A DNA stretch of 64,000 nucleotides from assembly GCA_029204225.1 (NCBI GenBank), contig CM055112.1, positions 29,972,203 through 30,036,202 of the forward strand, in the 5' to 3' direction. Each line of letters opens with the position of its first letter. The stretch's first letter is position 1. The DNA comes from Diphasiastrum complanatum. Taxonomy: Eukaryota; Streptophyta; Lycopodiopsida; Lycopodiales; Lycopodiaceae. Shown here in pieces: positions 42,706-53,341 of this stretch. The notes below the pieces were generated by a model. The model was given only the letters and a program-made list of their open reading frames with translations, was not told the DNA's origin and ran no database searches. The position numbers and the translations under genes were made by a program.

Positions 42706-43708
42706 AGGTTGGAGCCTATCAGGCGCTTGTGGCAGCGGCGATGGGAGAAGTTTCACCGGCCCATTCACAGTGTGGCCCACATACTGCATCCGCTTTTTAA
42801 GAGCGAGAGGCAGTACGACGATGCAGAGCTGCATGCGGACTAGTTCGCATACATCCGCCTCCTCAGCAGCGACACTGGGTTCCGCAGCACGCTCGAGGTG
42901 CAGAGGCTCGGTTACAGGTAAACTCTTGATCTATCGTACGTTGTCGTTCGTTCAATTTCTCTACGCGGGCTCAAGTGTACTCAAGCATATCGTTGCTCAA
43001 CTGCAGGCACTCTTTGGGGCTGTTTCTTTCGTATTGGTTTGAGACATTCAGTTTAATGCCCTCACGGTTGTTTCGGCTATTCTCACGAATGATTGACTTG
43101 TGCAGGTCAGTCCCGATGAGTGCCTGGTTGCAGCGGCAGATCATGAGCCAGAGGTTGATCCGGACGATGTTGTTCGGCGTGCTCTGCGGGGTGAGCCCGA
43201 GGATGATGCCGATGCCGATGAGACTACCACCCTCCCTGCTGATGTTCCATTGCCCTCCTCTGATGATGAGCCCACATATGATTCAGACGAGACGGTCGAC
43301 CTAGCAGGGGATTGTCCACGTGCCCCACCTAGTACCCCCGCATCACGCCCCCTTTCAGATGATGGCTGGTCAGAGTTTGCAAGGGAGACAGAGGCTGCTG
43401 CCCAGAGACAGATAGCGCAAAGATGACTCAGAGCATCACAGGTAGGCAGTTCCTCCCAAAGACCCCCCCGTGGCAGAGGGAGACTCCCAGGCAGGAGTGT
43501 ACCACAGAGGGTTCCTTCCGGCAGACCCAGAGGCAGGCCAGCCAAGAGGGGATGCACCGATGATTTTTCTAGTCGTCTCTTGGCAGGCGTTGGCCCAGAC
43601 CTAGAGGAGTCCCAGATGTCTCCAGACTCCGAGCCAGACTTTGTGTTTGACACCCCTACAGATGCATCTGGCACGCAGAGGGATGATTTGTTTAGCGCAG
43701 ACTTGTAG
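42706..43708 (+). pseudogene. hAT-type transposase H1, C-terminal exons
   Basis: Exon 42706-42917 (acceptor GGTTTGGTCCAG, donor CAG/GTAAAC) encodes RLWQRRWEKFHRPIHSVAHI, LHPLFKSERQYDDAELH, a TAG, then FAYIRLLSSDTGF: the segment of hAT transposases before the dimerisation region. Exon 43106-43708 (acceptor TTGTGCAG) gives VSPDECLVAAADHEPEVDPD, a long acidic Ser/Pro tail, a TGA at 43424-43426 (CGA-type change), an AT-hook-like basic patch GRPRGRPAKRG and a final stop. The DUF659-like middle part found in H2 is absent, lost together with the 3' half of D1. Confidence 0.6.
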
Positions 43709-43868
43709 ATACTGATACATATTTTAGCATCATGTACAGTGGCATCAGATGAGATGTATATATTTTTTTACAGTCTATTTGTGTCATGGCTAATTTATCG
43801 TGGTTGCTTACAAATGATTAGCTCTGTGAAGTTTGAATGGTTAGTCAAAAATGGTTTGCTCCGTGCAA

Positions 43869-43925
<57 letters not shown>

Positions 43926-44101
43926 AGCACATCTGCATCTCATTCAAAACATATGCATCATGTTCAATTATTTAACATAAGACCCTAAACCCGACACCCC
44001 AACAAATGGCACAGTTAACACAACACCCCAAACCCTAACAAATCACCCTAAACCCACAACCCCACAGCCATAACCATCAAAACAAGCCACAAGCATAATC
44101 A
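43709..44101. repeat. (GA)n tract and telomere-like degenerate sequence
   Basis: (GA)n at about 43872-43921. From 43980 several CCCTAAACCC, CCAAACCCTAAC and CACCCTAAACCC words, a decayed relative of CCCTAAA. No coding signal. Confidence 0.7.
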
Positions 44102-44308
44102 TCATCCATAAACATCATCAACCCCACCCACGTCCTCATTGTGTTGTAGGCATTGCACCACAGGTATGGGCAGATTCAACATCAAAGCTGCACTTTCGCA
44201 GCATACACTTAAACCTGCGTAGAATGTATCAATGGTCCAGGAATACAGTTCACTGGTTCGTGGAGCGGGTACGTACTCAGGGGACCAAGCCTGGCCCGAT
44301 TCGGGCAT
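44102..44308 (-). CDS. Unidentified 68-residue reverse frame with a diverged second copy
   Basis: Reads MPESGQAWSPEYVPAPRTSE, LYSWTIDTFYAGLSVCCESA, ALMLNLPIPVVQC. The DNA under its N-terminal half (44213-44308) has a diverged copy at about 44810-44905 with the same phrase order (GTAGAATG.ATCA, AGGAATACAGT, GGGATCGAGCCTG versus GGGACCAAGCCTG). Repeated near-coding blocks suggest a mobile-element gene or its remains. No family recognised. Confidence 0.3.
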   Translation of the reverse strand: MPESGQAWSPEYVPAPRTSELYSWTIDTFYAGLSVCCESAALMLNLPIPVVQCLQHNEDVGGVDDVYG

Positions 44309-44934
44309 CGTCCGGTCAAAATGGCCGTTCGACGGGTTAGAAACGCAATTAGGTCAATCCAAATGGACTAGTTCTGCAGCTATCCGTCCGACGGTCCTGT
44401 TTCTCCAAGCACTTCAGGGAGTGAATGGTCACCAGTGGAGTGGATGGTCATCATAACTGTGTCGTTCACTACCGGGAACCAGAAGACTTACTGGCTGGCC
44501 CGACGACGAGGGACCCTGTCCCGGACCATGGGAAGTCGTTCTGCGGTGAAGTTAATTCCAATCCGTTGCGTTTCCTCACCCACGCCAGCTCGGTCAGGGG
44601 GGGAGCAGGTCCGAGGACTATGAGGGCATGTAGTTGTAGCTCCGGTAGTCGCCCCATTATCTCTCGCTGGCTCTCGTGAAATCCTCCTTCTAGCTTCCGT
44701 TCGTTGTGTCGGCGGACATCTACCAGGACATGCTCCGACTGTTGCCCACGTGACGTCGACCCTAAACCCTAAACCCTAAATCTATCTCATCACATAGGCC
44801 ATGGTACTGTGTAGAATGCATCATCGGTCTAGGAATACAGTCCACACGTTCGTGATCCCGATACAAACCCAAGGGATCGAGCCTGTCCACGTCCGCCATC
44901 CGCTTCCTTAGATATATATATATGTAGACTGTCC
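44309..44934. other. Unassigned GC-richer stretch
   Basis: Overlapping frames of 60-85 codons on both strands (44425-44679) without domains. It includes the second copy of the 44.2-kb block, the CCCTAAA tract and a short (TA)n at about 44908-44924. Confidence 0.4.
44760..44780. repeat. Interstitial plant telomere repeat, three CCCTAAA units
   Basis: Three perfect CCCTAAA units in a row. Too short to be a former chromosome end; may be a telobox-type motif or chance capture. Confidence 0.8.
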
Positions 44935-45912
44935 CGAGAAGTCAAAATAGAAACATCTTACTACTCTCCAGCTTGAAGAGTTTTTTGATTATCAAATCCA
45001 AGAATCCTCCATCTCTGAAGATGGACTTTCTATTTCACTTTCTGATATGGATTCTGACTTCTCTTCTAGCTCCTCCAGATCTGTATCCTTTTAATGCCGT
45101 AACTTCTAATCTCTCTTGTTCGTTAAATATGATCTCAGGCGGCAAAGGAAAAGCCCCAATCATATATGATGATGATTCTCGGCCAGAGGATGAGGATGAA
45201 GATGATACATTTTTTTCAGCATTTGAGATACAGTTCTTTCAACAACCAGCTTCTCGTTCTCGACCATATTACACTATGATGGATAAACTTACACAGAAGC
45301 AGGTGTCCAAACAACCACTTCCTGATCCCCGAATCTCAAAAGTTCTCTCAGGAAAAGTTCCAGCTAAATCCATCTATGAGATGAGCTCTCCAGAGAACTC
45401 TCCTTTCAAAGTTCGACCTCCTCCTCGTCAATTCCAGACTCAAAGTCCCTTCCGTACTCCTCAGCGTCCTCAAAGATCCCAATGCACCTCTACTACCCAA
45501 CATCACGCCCAATCTCCTCCATTTGATCCCTTGATTGCCTCTGCCAAGAACAAATTTCCAAAATTGCCTCGTTTTTCTCCCATATCCCTCTATGGAAACA
45601 TATCCGCGATATCTGATCAAAGCCCGCACGAACATCCCTATTTCCAGTAAAGAAACATACAGCATTGATACTGGAATTTCACTTCAACCCCCAACTGGTT
45701 ATTACTTCCAAGTACAAACAATTTATCCTCTTAAGCTCACTCATACACTCCTTCCACTTCTCGAAGCCTACATAGAAGGAAGATACATCGATGCAGAACC
45801 AGCCTTCCATCGCTGTATTGTTAGTGCAATTCATTGCAAACTAAGCGGATTTCAGACCAGAATCGAAGTACAGGTCCATTGTTGTAGTTGTGGTACCAAA
45901 TCCTGTAAATAG
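44935..45912 (+). pseudogene. Unclassified polyprotein-like fragment with a possible dUTPase-like segment
   Basis: Three forward frames follow each other. First, about 44955-45090: an acidic Ser-rich stretch (EEFFDYQIQESSISEDGLS). Second, to 45650: KGKAPIIYDDDSRPEDEDED, a Pro/Gln/Ser-rich low-complexity part (PPPRQFQTQSPFRTPQRP). Third, to 45912: IPISSKETYSIDTGISLQPP then TGYYFQVQ, followed by LLEAYIEGRYID and a Cys-rich end CCSCGTKSCK. The phrase IP..KETYSIDTGI...P.GYY resembles the core of dUTPase-fold proteins, which occur in some retroelements and plant pararetroviruses. The catalytic motifs are not convincing. It may be an old viral or retroelement fragment; I cannot assign it. Confidence 0.35.
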
Positions 45913-46515
45913 ATTTTGAGAGTAAAATCAGAGGCAGGGTCAGCGCTGGACAGGGAGAAAGCTATTTGCAGATCCATCGCTGATCAATAGTAGGCCTTGG
46001 GATGGATTCTTCTATAGATTAGAGGACCCAAATCTACAGGACAGACCAGCGAGGGTTTACCCTCAATAGATTCAGAAAATCTGATCCGTTTTTGGCTTCA
46101 AATCTGGATTTTTGGGGCAACAGGGCCGCTACTCAGGCAGAGAGGTTAGTTAGTAATCAAAAAACAGATTTTGTCTTACAATTCGGGTCCTGAATTCTGG
46201 TTTCGGAGCAGCAAACCCATTTTCTGGAATTGGAATCCAGAAAGTTTCACAAATTTTGGGGAAGGAAATCAGAGTTTTCAGGAATCTGGTGGCAGCTACC
46301 TTCAGTTAATTCCTCATAGCACTGGACCCTGCATGCAGATTGGAAAGCCAGATTTCACAGCCATCGAAAGACTGAGGGGTTTTTCTTGCTTTTTCTTTGG
46401 AAGTACAGTCCTGAGACAGAGCTAAGTATTCTACCTTTCATGTTTTTTTTTCCAGTTCAGTTAATCTTTCTTCTTGTTTAGTCAGAATCTAGGGTACCTC
46501 TCTTTCCGTTCCGAT
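45913..46515 (+). other. Leader of D2
   Basis: Diverged copy of the D1 leader, with GGTCAGCGCTGG near 45940, CATCGCTGATC near 45982 and ACCAGCGAGGG near 46045. The LTR and primer site are missing; coding-like sequence precedes it directly. Confidence 0.65.
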
Positions 46516-47490
46516 ATGACCACTCCTCAGGGACCTGATCAACCCCTGGAGAGAGGCATCGGCGAATTGGAAACAGAAGCCTATGGAAGTGGAATAGGAG
46601 CAATTCGCCGAAGAACTCGACGATTTGGTTATCAAGGAGCAGCATCTCTAGTTGGTAACATAAGTGGATGAGTTGAAACTGGCTTTAGCCAATCTCAAGT
46701 CTACTATGGAAGACTCATTCACCGAGCTTAAAGGTTTAATTCTGAGCTCCGCGAAAGGAAGTCTCTCATCCACTTCTCAACCGTCCCCTTCACCACTTCC
46801 ATTAGTATTGGGTGAGCCCATTCGGTCTCATTCTGTAGATATTTTACATACCTTTTCTCAACAAATGGAAGAACATTCATGCTCTTAAACAGACCGATGA
46901 CCATTTGCAAGCAATCGAGGCTAGTCTTTCCCTAGGACCCATGGCTTACAATTGGTGGTTAAACCTCCAGGAGACCAGGCGGACTCCCGGTCATGCAAGG
47001 CTTTTGAAGAGGCCTTTCTACGAGATTTTCTACCTGAAAATGAACTTGATAGAGCCTGGGAAGCCTGGGAGAGAACAGTAATGGACAAATCCTTAGTGCA
47101 ATATATCTCGCAATATCGAGAGGCCATATTAAAGATAAAAATATGGATGACTATCAGAAAGTCAGAGGGTTTGTCCATGGGCTTCAAGATGAATATAAAG
47201 TAGATGTCCAGAGAAACTCGCCTACTACCTTAGAGCAAGCTCTCAGATATGCTCAAATCTATGATGATTTAGTGGGTAGGAAGAAGGCGAAACAACAATC
47301 CCTTTCTGAGCAGCCTACTAAGGACTTTCAATTTAGAAAGAAATTTCTAAAAAGAAAGAAAGAAGAAAAAGTTAAAAATGAAGCTTCTCAGAAACGTCCA
47401 TCACTCATACGGCCTTAAAAACCAGAAGATTTTGAGAAAGCAAAACAAGAAAGTTCGTGCTTTGTGTGTATGGGCAAGGGTCACACAGTC
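46516..47490 (+). pseudogene. Gag of D2, frameshifted, cut within the zinc knuckle
   Basis: MTTPQGPDQPLERGIGELET, then frame changes at about 46575, 46845, 46990 and 47140. Recognisable parts: MDELKLALANLKSTMEDSF, FLPENELDRAWEAWE, YISQYREAILKIK, NSPTTLEQALRYAQIYDD. The end is CFVCMGKGHTVS-like (CVWARVTQSV in the shifted frame). At 47490 the knuckle is interrupted by reverse-strand B-family sequence. Confidence 0.85.
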
Positions 47491-49375
47491 AGTAATATGG
47501 AAACACCAGCACCAATCAACAAGTCCAAATGGAAACCAAGCTATACGTAATAACCAGGAATGTCATATATCCACAGCATCGACATAGATTGCAACAAACC
47601 TATATGTAGAAACACAAGGAGACTGAAGGATGCCCAACATATAAATACCCTAGAAAAGTAATAGTGACCATCTGGCAAATATCCTCGGATGGAAAATGTG
47701 TAACGATAAGGACCAAAGGCGCATGAATCATGTAAGGATCCGTAGAAATATCATGAGGCGGTTCACAAACCTCAAGCAGAGATCCATGGAGTAAAGCGAA
47801 AGAAGATACAACCTGATCACCAATAGCGAGGGAACCATCAAACGTGGACCCGTGAATAACCCCATAGAAATCAGCAGGAACATCGGCCATAACGGACTCA
47901 AGAGATGGAGATATAGAGACCAATGGAGAAGATACTGCACCAACCACCGAACCAGGAGGGCTATCTGAGGTATGCGCAAAAGCAATAGTAGAAATACCAC
48001 CAAGGTATACGGCCTGAGGAAGAGGACCCATGGATGGTGAAAGTGAAGCAGCAACTTGTACTCTGAATGGAAAGAAGAGCTGCATCCTGAGCCTTTGGTA
48101 GGCTACGCATAAACTGCTTCCCGGTAACCAACTGATAGTCACCCTAGGAATCAATACCAGCAAGTAAATGATGCTGACCAGCATGAGTAAAGGAAAGTGT
48201 CTGCTGAGAGAGATCCACAGCAACAGTACCAAGTGAAGAGAACCAGTCGTATGCCATATGGAGATCTACTGGAGTAGCCCAAGCATCTAAAACCGTAGAC
48301 CCATGAATAGTATCGAAATAAGGAGCATAGGCGACAACATCTATAGCATGGCGCTCAGGAACACGAGTAGCATCAAAGTACTCAACAACAATATCAAAGC
48401 ATGGAACAACATCATCAATAGTATCACAGCATGCTATATTAGTATCAAGGACCATATCAGCCGCAACCTGTATATGTGAATCAGCATCAGTAGGAACCTG
48501 TATATGTGACTCTGACTCACTATGGGATACAGTGACGAGCTCAGGTAGATCAATAACTATCTCAAGTAAATCAGGCAACTCGCTCAAACTGTGTGATATA
48601 GGATCCTGAAGGTCAGCGAACTCTGCAGACGTGTAACGTCGGACAAAAGCAGGTCCAGGGGTCGGACGACGAGGAGACGAAGGGACAATGCAAGGAGCTG
48701 GAACTAAAAAAATCCAAATGGGGGGGACTCCCAAATGAAGGAAAGACAGGAGCTTTTCCAGGACCATGAGGCTGTAAAGAATCAATATGTGACTGCATAG
48801 TAGCAAAGCCGGTCATAACTGTATCAAAGCAAAGAATGAGGCATCCATGCGCCGAAACTGATCGGATAAGTTTTCCTTAACAGTTTCACTCGAGGTAGGT
48901 GAATGTGCCATAATGATAGTGGAAGGAATAGACGGAAACTTGAGGGAGCGGACTCTTGTCGTCACCCCAAATTAGTCTATTAAAACCAATATTATCACAA
49001 CTAAGAAAGGGCAGCAATCAACAAATGGAAAAAGTGAAAGTGAAGGCTGTAAAAATGCGCTGGATGGCCAGGAGGGAAATGTCAAATTGGAATATCAAAC
49101 GGAGTCGGAATTCCGTGAAATGTGGTTGAGGATGAGCGCTGGAGATCCTTTTGATAAACTGTGAAAGATGGCTGGAAACGGATAAAATAATAGGCGAAAG
49201 TGACAAGTCGAAAGGGTTGGGGCAGCGATGAACAGGCTGCAGGATTTTGGCAATTTGGAATAGCAAACGATTACGGAATTGGGTGATTTTTGGATAAGAG
49301 GCTAAAGAGAGAGAGAGAGCTGAAGATCCAAGCTGAAAATGGGTTCGGGCAGCAGCTAGTAAGATCCACAAATGT
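47491..49375 (-). mobile_element. B3, internal fragment of a B-family element
   Basis: Reverse copy of B1 from about 20185 back to 17575. It has the same knuckle-less Gag wording as B1 (RRYTSAEFADLQDPISHSL, VPTDADSHIQVAADMVL, AYDWFSSLGTVAVDLSQQT). Most of the Gag core is deleted: PSFGSPPHLDFF joins VPAPCIVPSSPR, removing the equivalent of 18240-18950. No LTR at either end; both borders are with D-family sequence. Confidence 0.85.
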
Positions 49376-50987
49376 CATGCTCCCCATGCATCTGGATCTC
49401 TCAGCCTTTATGCTGAAAGCTGAGGGTGTTTTCCTGATAGTTTCTGTGGAGGGAAGGTCCTAAACTGTAGAGCCAATCTCTCCCGAGAACAATGTCTGTT
49501 CGATCCAGGTGCATTATCTGAAAGTTTATTTCATCTTGGTACCCCTGAATACCAAGATTTAACTTACTTACCATAGTTTCCCATATTTTTTTATCTTCAC
49601 CCTTAGCTAATGAAACTATGTACCTATGCTGACTAGGTACTTCTGGTAGTTTAAGCTTTTTAACCAGGGTGTAGTTGATGAAATTATGGGTTGCCCCATC
49701 ATCAACCATGACTCTTACTGACTGGTTACCAACTTTCCCATGCATACGTACTAGGTCATGCGGCCCAAAGCTGAAGGGTCTCGCTAGCATTGCAGAGGTC
49801 AGCTGGCAACAGTGTTCATGATCTTCATGATACACTTTGATCTCGGAAGCTGCCGAGTCACTGGGGAAACATATAGTCTGAACAAGATGAACTTGTTTTT
49901 TATCTTTCTTATCTTTTTTAGTGAAAGGCCCCTTGGGACACTATCCGACTGTGTGTCCCTTGCCCATACACACAAAGCACAAACATTCTTGTTTGGCTTT
50001 CTCAAAATTATCTGGTTTTAAGGGCTGTATGAGTGAAAGGCGTTTCTGAGGAGCTTCACTTTTAAATTTGTCTTCTTTCTTTCTTTTTAAATTGAAAGTC
50101 TTTCTGAGAAGGCTGCTCAGAAAGTGGCTGTTGTCTCGCCTTCTTCCTACCCACTGAATCATCATAGATTTGAGCATATCTGAGAGCTTGCTCAAGGGTA
50201 GTAGGCGAGTTTCTCTAGACCTCTACTTTATATTCTCTTCGAGGCCACGGACAAATCCCCTGATTTTCTGATAGTCATCCATATTTTTAATCTTTAAAAT
50301 TGCTTCTCGATACTGCGAGATATATTGGATGAGGGACTTGTCCATTACTGTTCTTTCCCAGGCTCTATCAAGTTCATTCTCTGGTAGAAATTCTCTTAGG
50401 AAAGCTTCTTCAAAAGCTTTCCATGACCGGGGAGTCTGCCCAGTCTCGTGGAGATTTAACCACCACTTATAGGCCATAGGCCCTAAGGAAAGACTGGCCT
50501 CAATAGCTTGCAAATGGTCAGGGGTCTGTTTAAGAGCATGAATGTTCTTCCATTTGCTGAGGAAGGTTTGTAGAATATCTGCATTTCTATCCTTCTCTTC
50601 CCCATTAAAAGTAGGAGGTTTTAAGTCTTTAAAAACACTGGGGTGAGACCGTAAAGTCTCACCCGAAACTGATGGAAGTGGAGAAGGGGATAACTGAGAA
50701 GTGGAGGGAAGGCTTCCTTTCGCGGAACTCAAAATCAAGTTTTTGAGTTCAGCGAACGAGTCGTCCACACTGGACTTGAAATTGGCTAATGCCAACTTCA
50801 GTTCATCCACTTCTGTTACCAATTGGAGGAACTGCTCCTTGGTAACCAGTTTGTCGAGTTCTTCGGCGAACTGTTCCTGTTCTTCTACTTCCATGGGTTC
50901 CTTCCCTTTTCTGTAAGTCAAGGCTTCTGTTTCAAGTTCGTCGAAGCCTCTCTCCGGGGGTTGATCAGGTCCATGAGGAGTGGTCAT
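49376..50987 (-). pseudogene. Gag and protease of D3
   Basis: Starts MTTPHGPDQPPERGFDELET at 50987. The Gag core is nearly identical to D1 (LKPPTFNGEEKDRNADILQ, FLREFLPENELDRAWE) until about 50223, where frames shift. The knuckle reads CFVCMGKGHTVG then a stop where D1 has RQC. The protease frame (49401-49835) has VRVMVDDGATHNFINYT and, unlike D1, keeps VSKLNLGIQGYQDEINFQ open. At 49376 it meets B3. Confidence 0.9.
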
Positions 50988-51775
50988 CTTCGGAACTGAA
51001 AGAGAGCTACCTTAACTTCTGAAGGAAAAAAAAGTCTAAAAGACTAATTTACAACTGTACAAGGAAAAGGAAAGATGACTTAGCTGTTTCTGAGGACTGT
51101 ACTTTCACAGAGAGAATCAAGAAAAGCCCTTTCAGCTCTTTCTCCATTGCTTTCAGACCTGTGGCTCTGAGAAATCTGAATAGGTGGCGGAAAAAAATGC
51201 AAAAGATGTGAAATTTTTTTGCTATCCCCCCTCGCTGGTCTGACAGCACCCCAATCTGTCCACAAGAAGGCAAATTTGAAGTCCGAAAGCACTTCTGAAT
51301 TCTGAAATTTCAGAAGCCCCCTACTCGCTGATCTGGTCGAAGTACTATTGCTCCAAATCTTCCAAGTTAGGGCCCAAAACTTTGTCAGAAATCTGAAAAC
51401 TCAGAAGTATTGGCAGCGCTGACCCTGCTGGGAAATCTCAGCTTGAAATCCTCTCAGCTCTACTGAAATTGCACTTTGAAAACAGAAGCAGATCCCTGTA
51501 TGTACAGCGATGGGTCTACTTGCTATTTCCTACTCTAGTTCCGCTGGAAATCTGCAAAAAGGTTTCTGAAATCAGCGATGGATAGCTGCCCTTCCAGCGA
51601 GTTACCTGTACATGGAATTTAACTCCTTACTACTGTAATTTCTCAGTGAATTTCAAAGGTTTGAAGGCTGCATCTACAGCGATCCTCCTCTATTCCTCTC
51701 TGAGAATCTGAGAAACACTTCCTATCTTCTGATAGCTTTCTCTACTGCTGCTCCTAAACTCCCTAGGATGGAGAT
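50988..51775 (-). repeat. Leader of D3 with about 90-bp periodic motif
   Basis: CGCTG/CAGCG words at about 51233, 51326, 51417, 51505, 51596 and 51678 (intervals 93, 91, 88, 91, 82). Same architecture as the D1 leader. Confidence 0.7.
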
Positions 51776-51788
51776 GGCTCTGATACCA
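51776..51788 (-). promoter_or_regulatory. Primer-binding site of D3
   Basis: Plus strand GGCTCTGATACCA, complement of TGGTATCAGAGCC. Confidence 0.9.
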
Positions 51789-51789
51789 G

Positions 51790-52145
51790 TGTCATAAGTC
51801 CTAACACCACAGTAGGGCAAACACTAACTGATCCACCCAACCTTGCCTACTCCCTGATATAGAGTAAGCCCCTCCTAGCCCAGTGTGAGGACTGGTAGCA
51901 TGCTACTGCCAAGTGTCGGCCACGTGGCACTGACGTGGCCGACTGCACGTCGGGACCCAACTGGGAGCCCTATCCTGCTGACAGGGTCCCTAGGCTGTGT
52001 TAGGCCCGCCATGGCTATGGACCGTGCTGGGGCACACTACTCACACTGTCTTGCCCTGTTGGTCATGTACACTGGACACGACCCTGACTGTGGTATCTAA
52101 CCTATCTGTGTTCTCTAGGGCTCGGCACTGGTTACAAGCTCGTAA
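51790..52145 (-). repeat. 5' LTR of D3, two terminal bases missing
   Basis: Plus strand from TGTCATAAGTCC to AGCTCGTAA; the final CA of the expected ...CTCGTAACA is replaced by an A-run that leads into forward-strand integrase sequence of D4. Confidence 0.85.
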
Positions 52146-53330
52146 AAAAAAAGGACGTCCAGCAGTATGTAACCAGTTGCCAGAAATGTCAAGTAAACAA
52201 AGCAGAGCGTTTAAAGGCAGGAGGGTTGTTGCAGCCCTTAGAAATACCAGCTGGTAAATGGGAGAGTATCTCCATGGATTTTGTAGTAGGCCTGCCTAAA
52301 ACCCAAAAGGGTAATGACGCTATATGGGTCACAGTTGACCGTCTGACCCAAATGGCTCATTTTATTCCGACCAAAACAACCGTTAGAGCTCCAGAGTTAG
52401 CGAGGTTGTTTGTAGACAGGCTATTTAAATTGTACGGTCTGCCTTCCAGCATAGTCAGTGACCGGGACAGTAAGTTTAATGGAAATTTTTGGAGGACAGT
52501 ATTCCATCATGTCCATACTACTTAATATGAGTACCACCGACCATCCACAGACGGACGGTCAAACAGAGAGGGTAAATCAAGTGCTGGAGGATATGCTTCG
52601 TGCATACGTCAGCAAGAAGCAGACTAATTGGGAGGAGTATCTCTTAATATTAGAGTTTGCTTATAACAGTACCAAACATTCAGCTACGGGATACAGCCCA
52701 TTTATGCTGATGTACGGTTTTCAGCCACGCTCTCCCACAGCTGTAGGGTTTAAACAAGAAAAAGTTGAAGCAGCCAGAAAATTTTTAGAGGACCTAAACC
52801 AGATGATAGAACATGCTAAGCGTAGCATTAGGCAGTCCCAGGATCGAGCCAGGCATTATGCAAATCCACACAGACGGGATGTGCAGTTCTCCGCTGGTCA
52901 GAAAGTCTACTTGAGAGTCCCAGTTGACTCTAAAACTCTCAAATCAGGAGTGTGTGCTAAGCTGTCTCCTAGGTATTGTGGTCCCTTTACCATCAGTAGG
53001 AGACTAGACGAGGTCACGTATGAACTAGAACTCCCACACAGTAGTAAGGTTTTTCCAGTCTTTCATGTAAGTCAGTTACGAAAAGCCTTAACCAGATCAG
53101 ACAATCTAGTAGGGGACAGTGTTCTAGTTCTCCTATTGGATCCTCAACAACCTCCACATGAACCAGAGGAGATTCTTGATAGTAGAGAGACGCAGACTCG
53201 TCATACTCTATACCGAGAATATCTGGTTAAGTGGAATGATCAGCCTGTTGAGAATGCCACTTGGGAAAGAGGCAGCGTCCTTCGCAAGATTTTTCCAGAC
53301 TTTGTCTTAGAGGACCAAGACGGTTCTTAA
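52146..53330 (+). pseudogene. Gypsy integrase with chromodomain (D4)
   Basis: Starts inside the HHCC finger (VQQYVTSCQKCQVNKAER). The core reads [35 protein letters not shown] and LPSSIVSDRDSKFNGNFW; after a frameshift at about 52510 it resumes at NMSTTDHPQTDGQTERVNQ (third catalytic Glu context), SATGYSPFMLMYGFQPRSP, then KLSPRYCGPFTISRRLDEVT, FHVSQLRKAL and a chromodomain-like end (REYLVKWNDQPVENATWE), ending EDQDGS. The stop TAA overlaps the polypurine tract. One frameshift only; otherwise well kept. Confidence 0.9.
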
Positions 53331-53341
53331 GGGGGACGGAG
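53329..53341 (+). promoter_or_regulatory. Polypurine tract of D4
   Basis: AAGGGGGACGGAG directly before the LTR; its first bases are the end of the integrase stop codon. Confidence 0.85.

Noticed and set aside
42466-42834. Reverse frame across the D1/H1 junction
   Set aside because: It spans two unrelated sequences, so it cannot be one gene.
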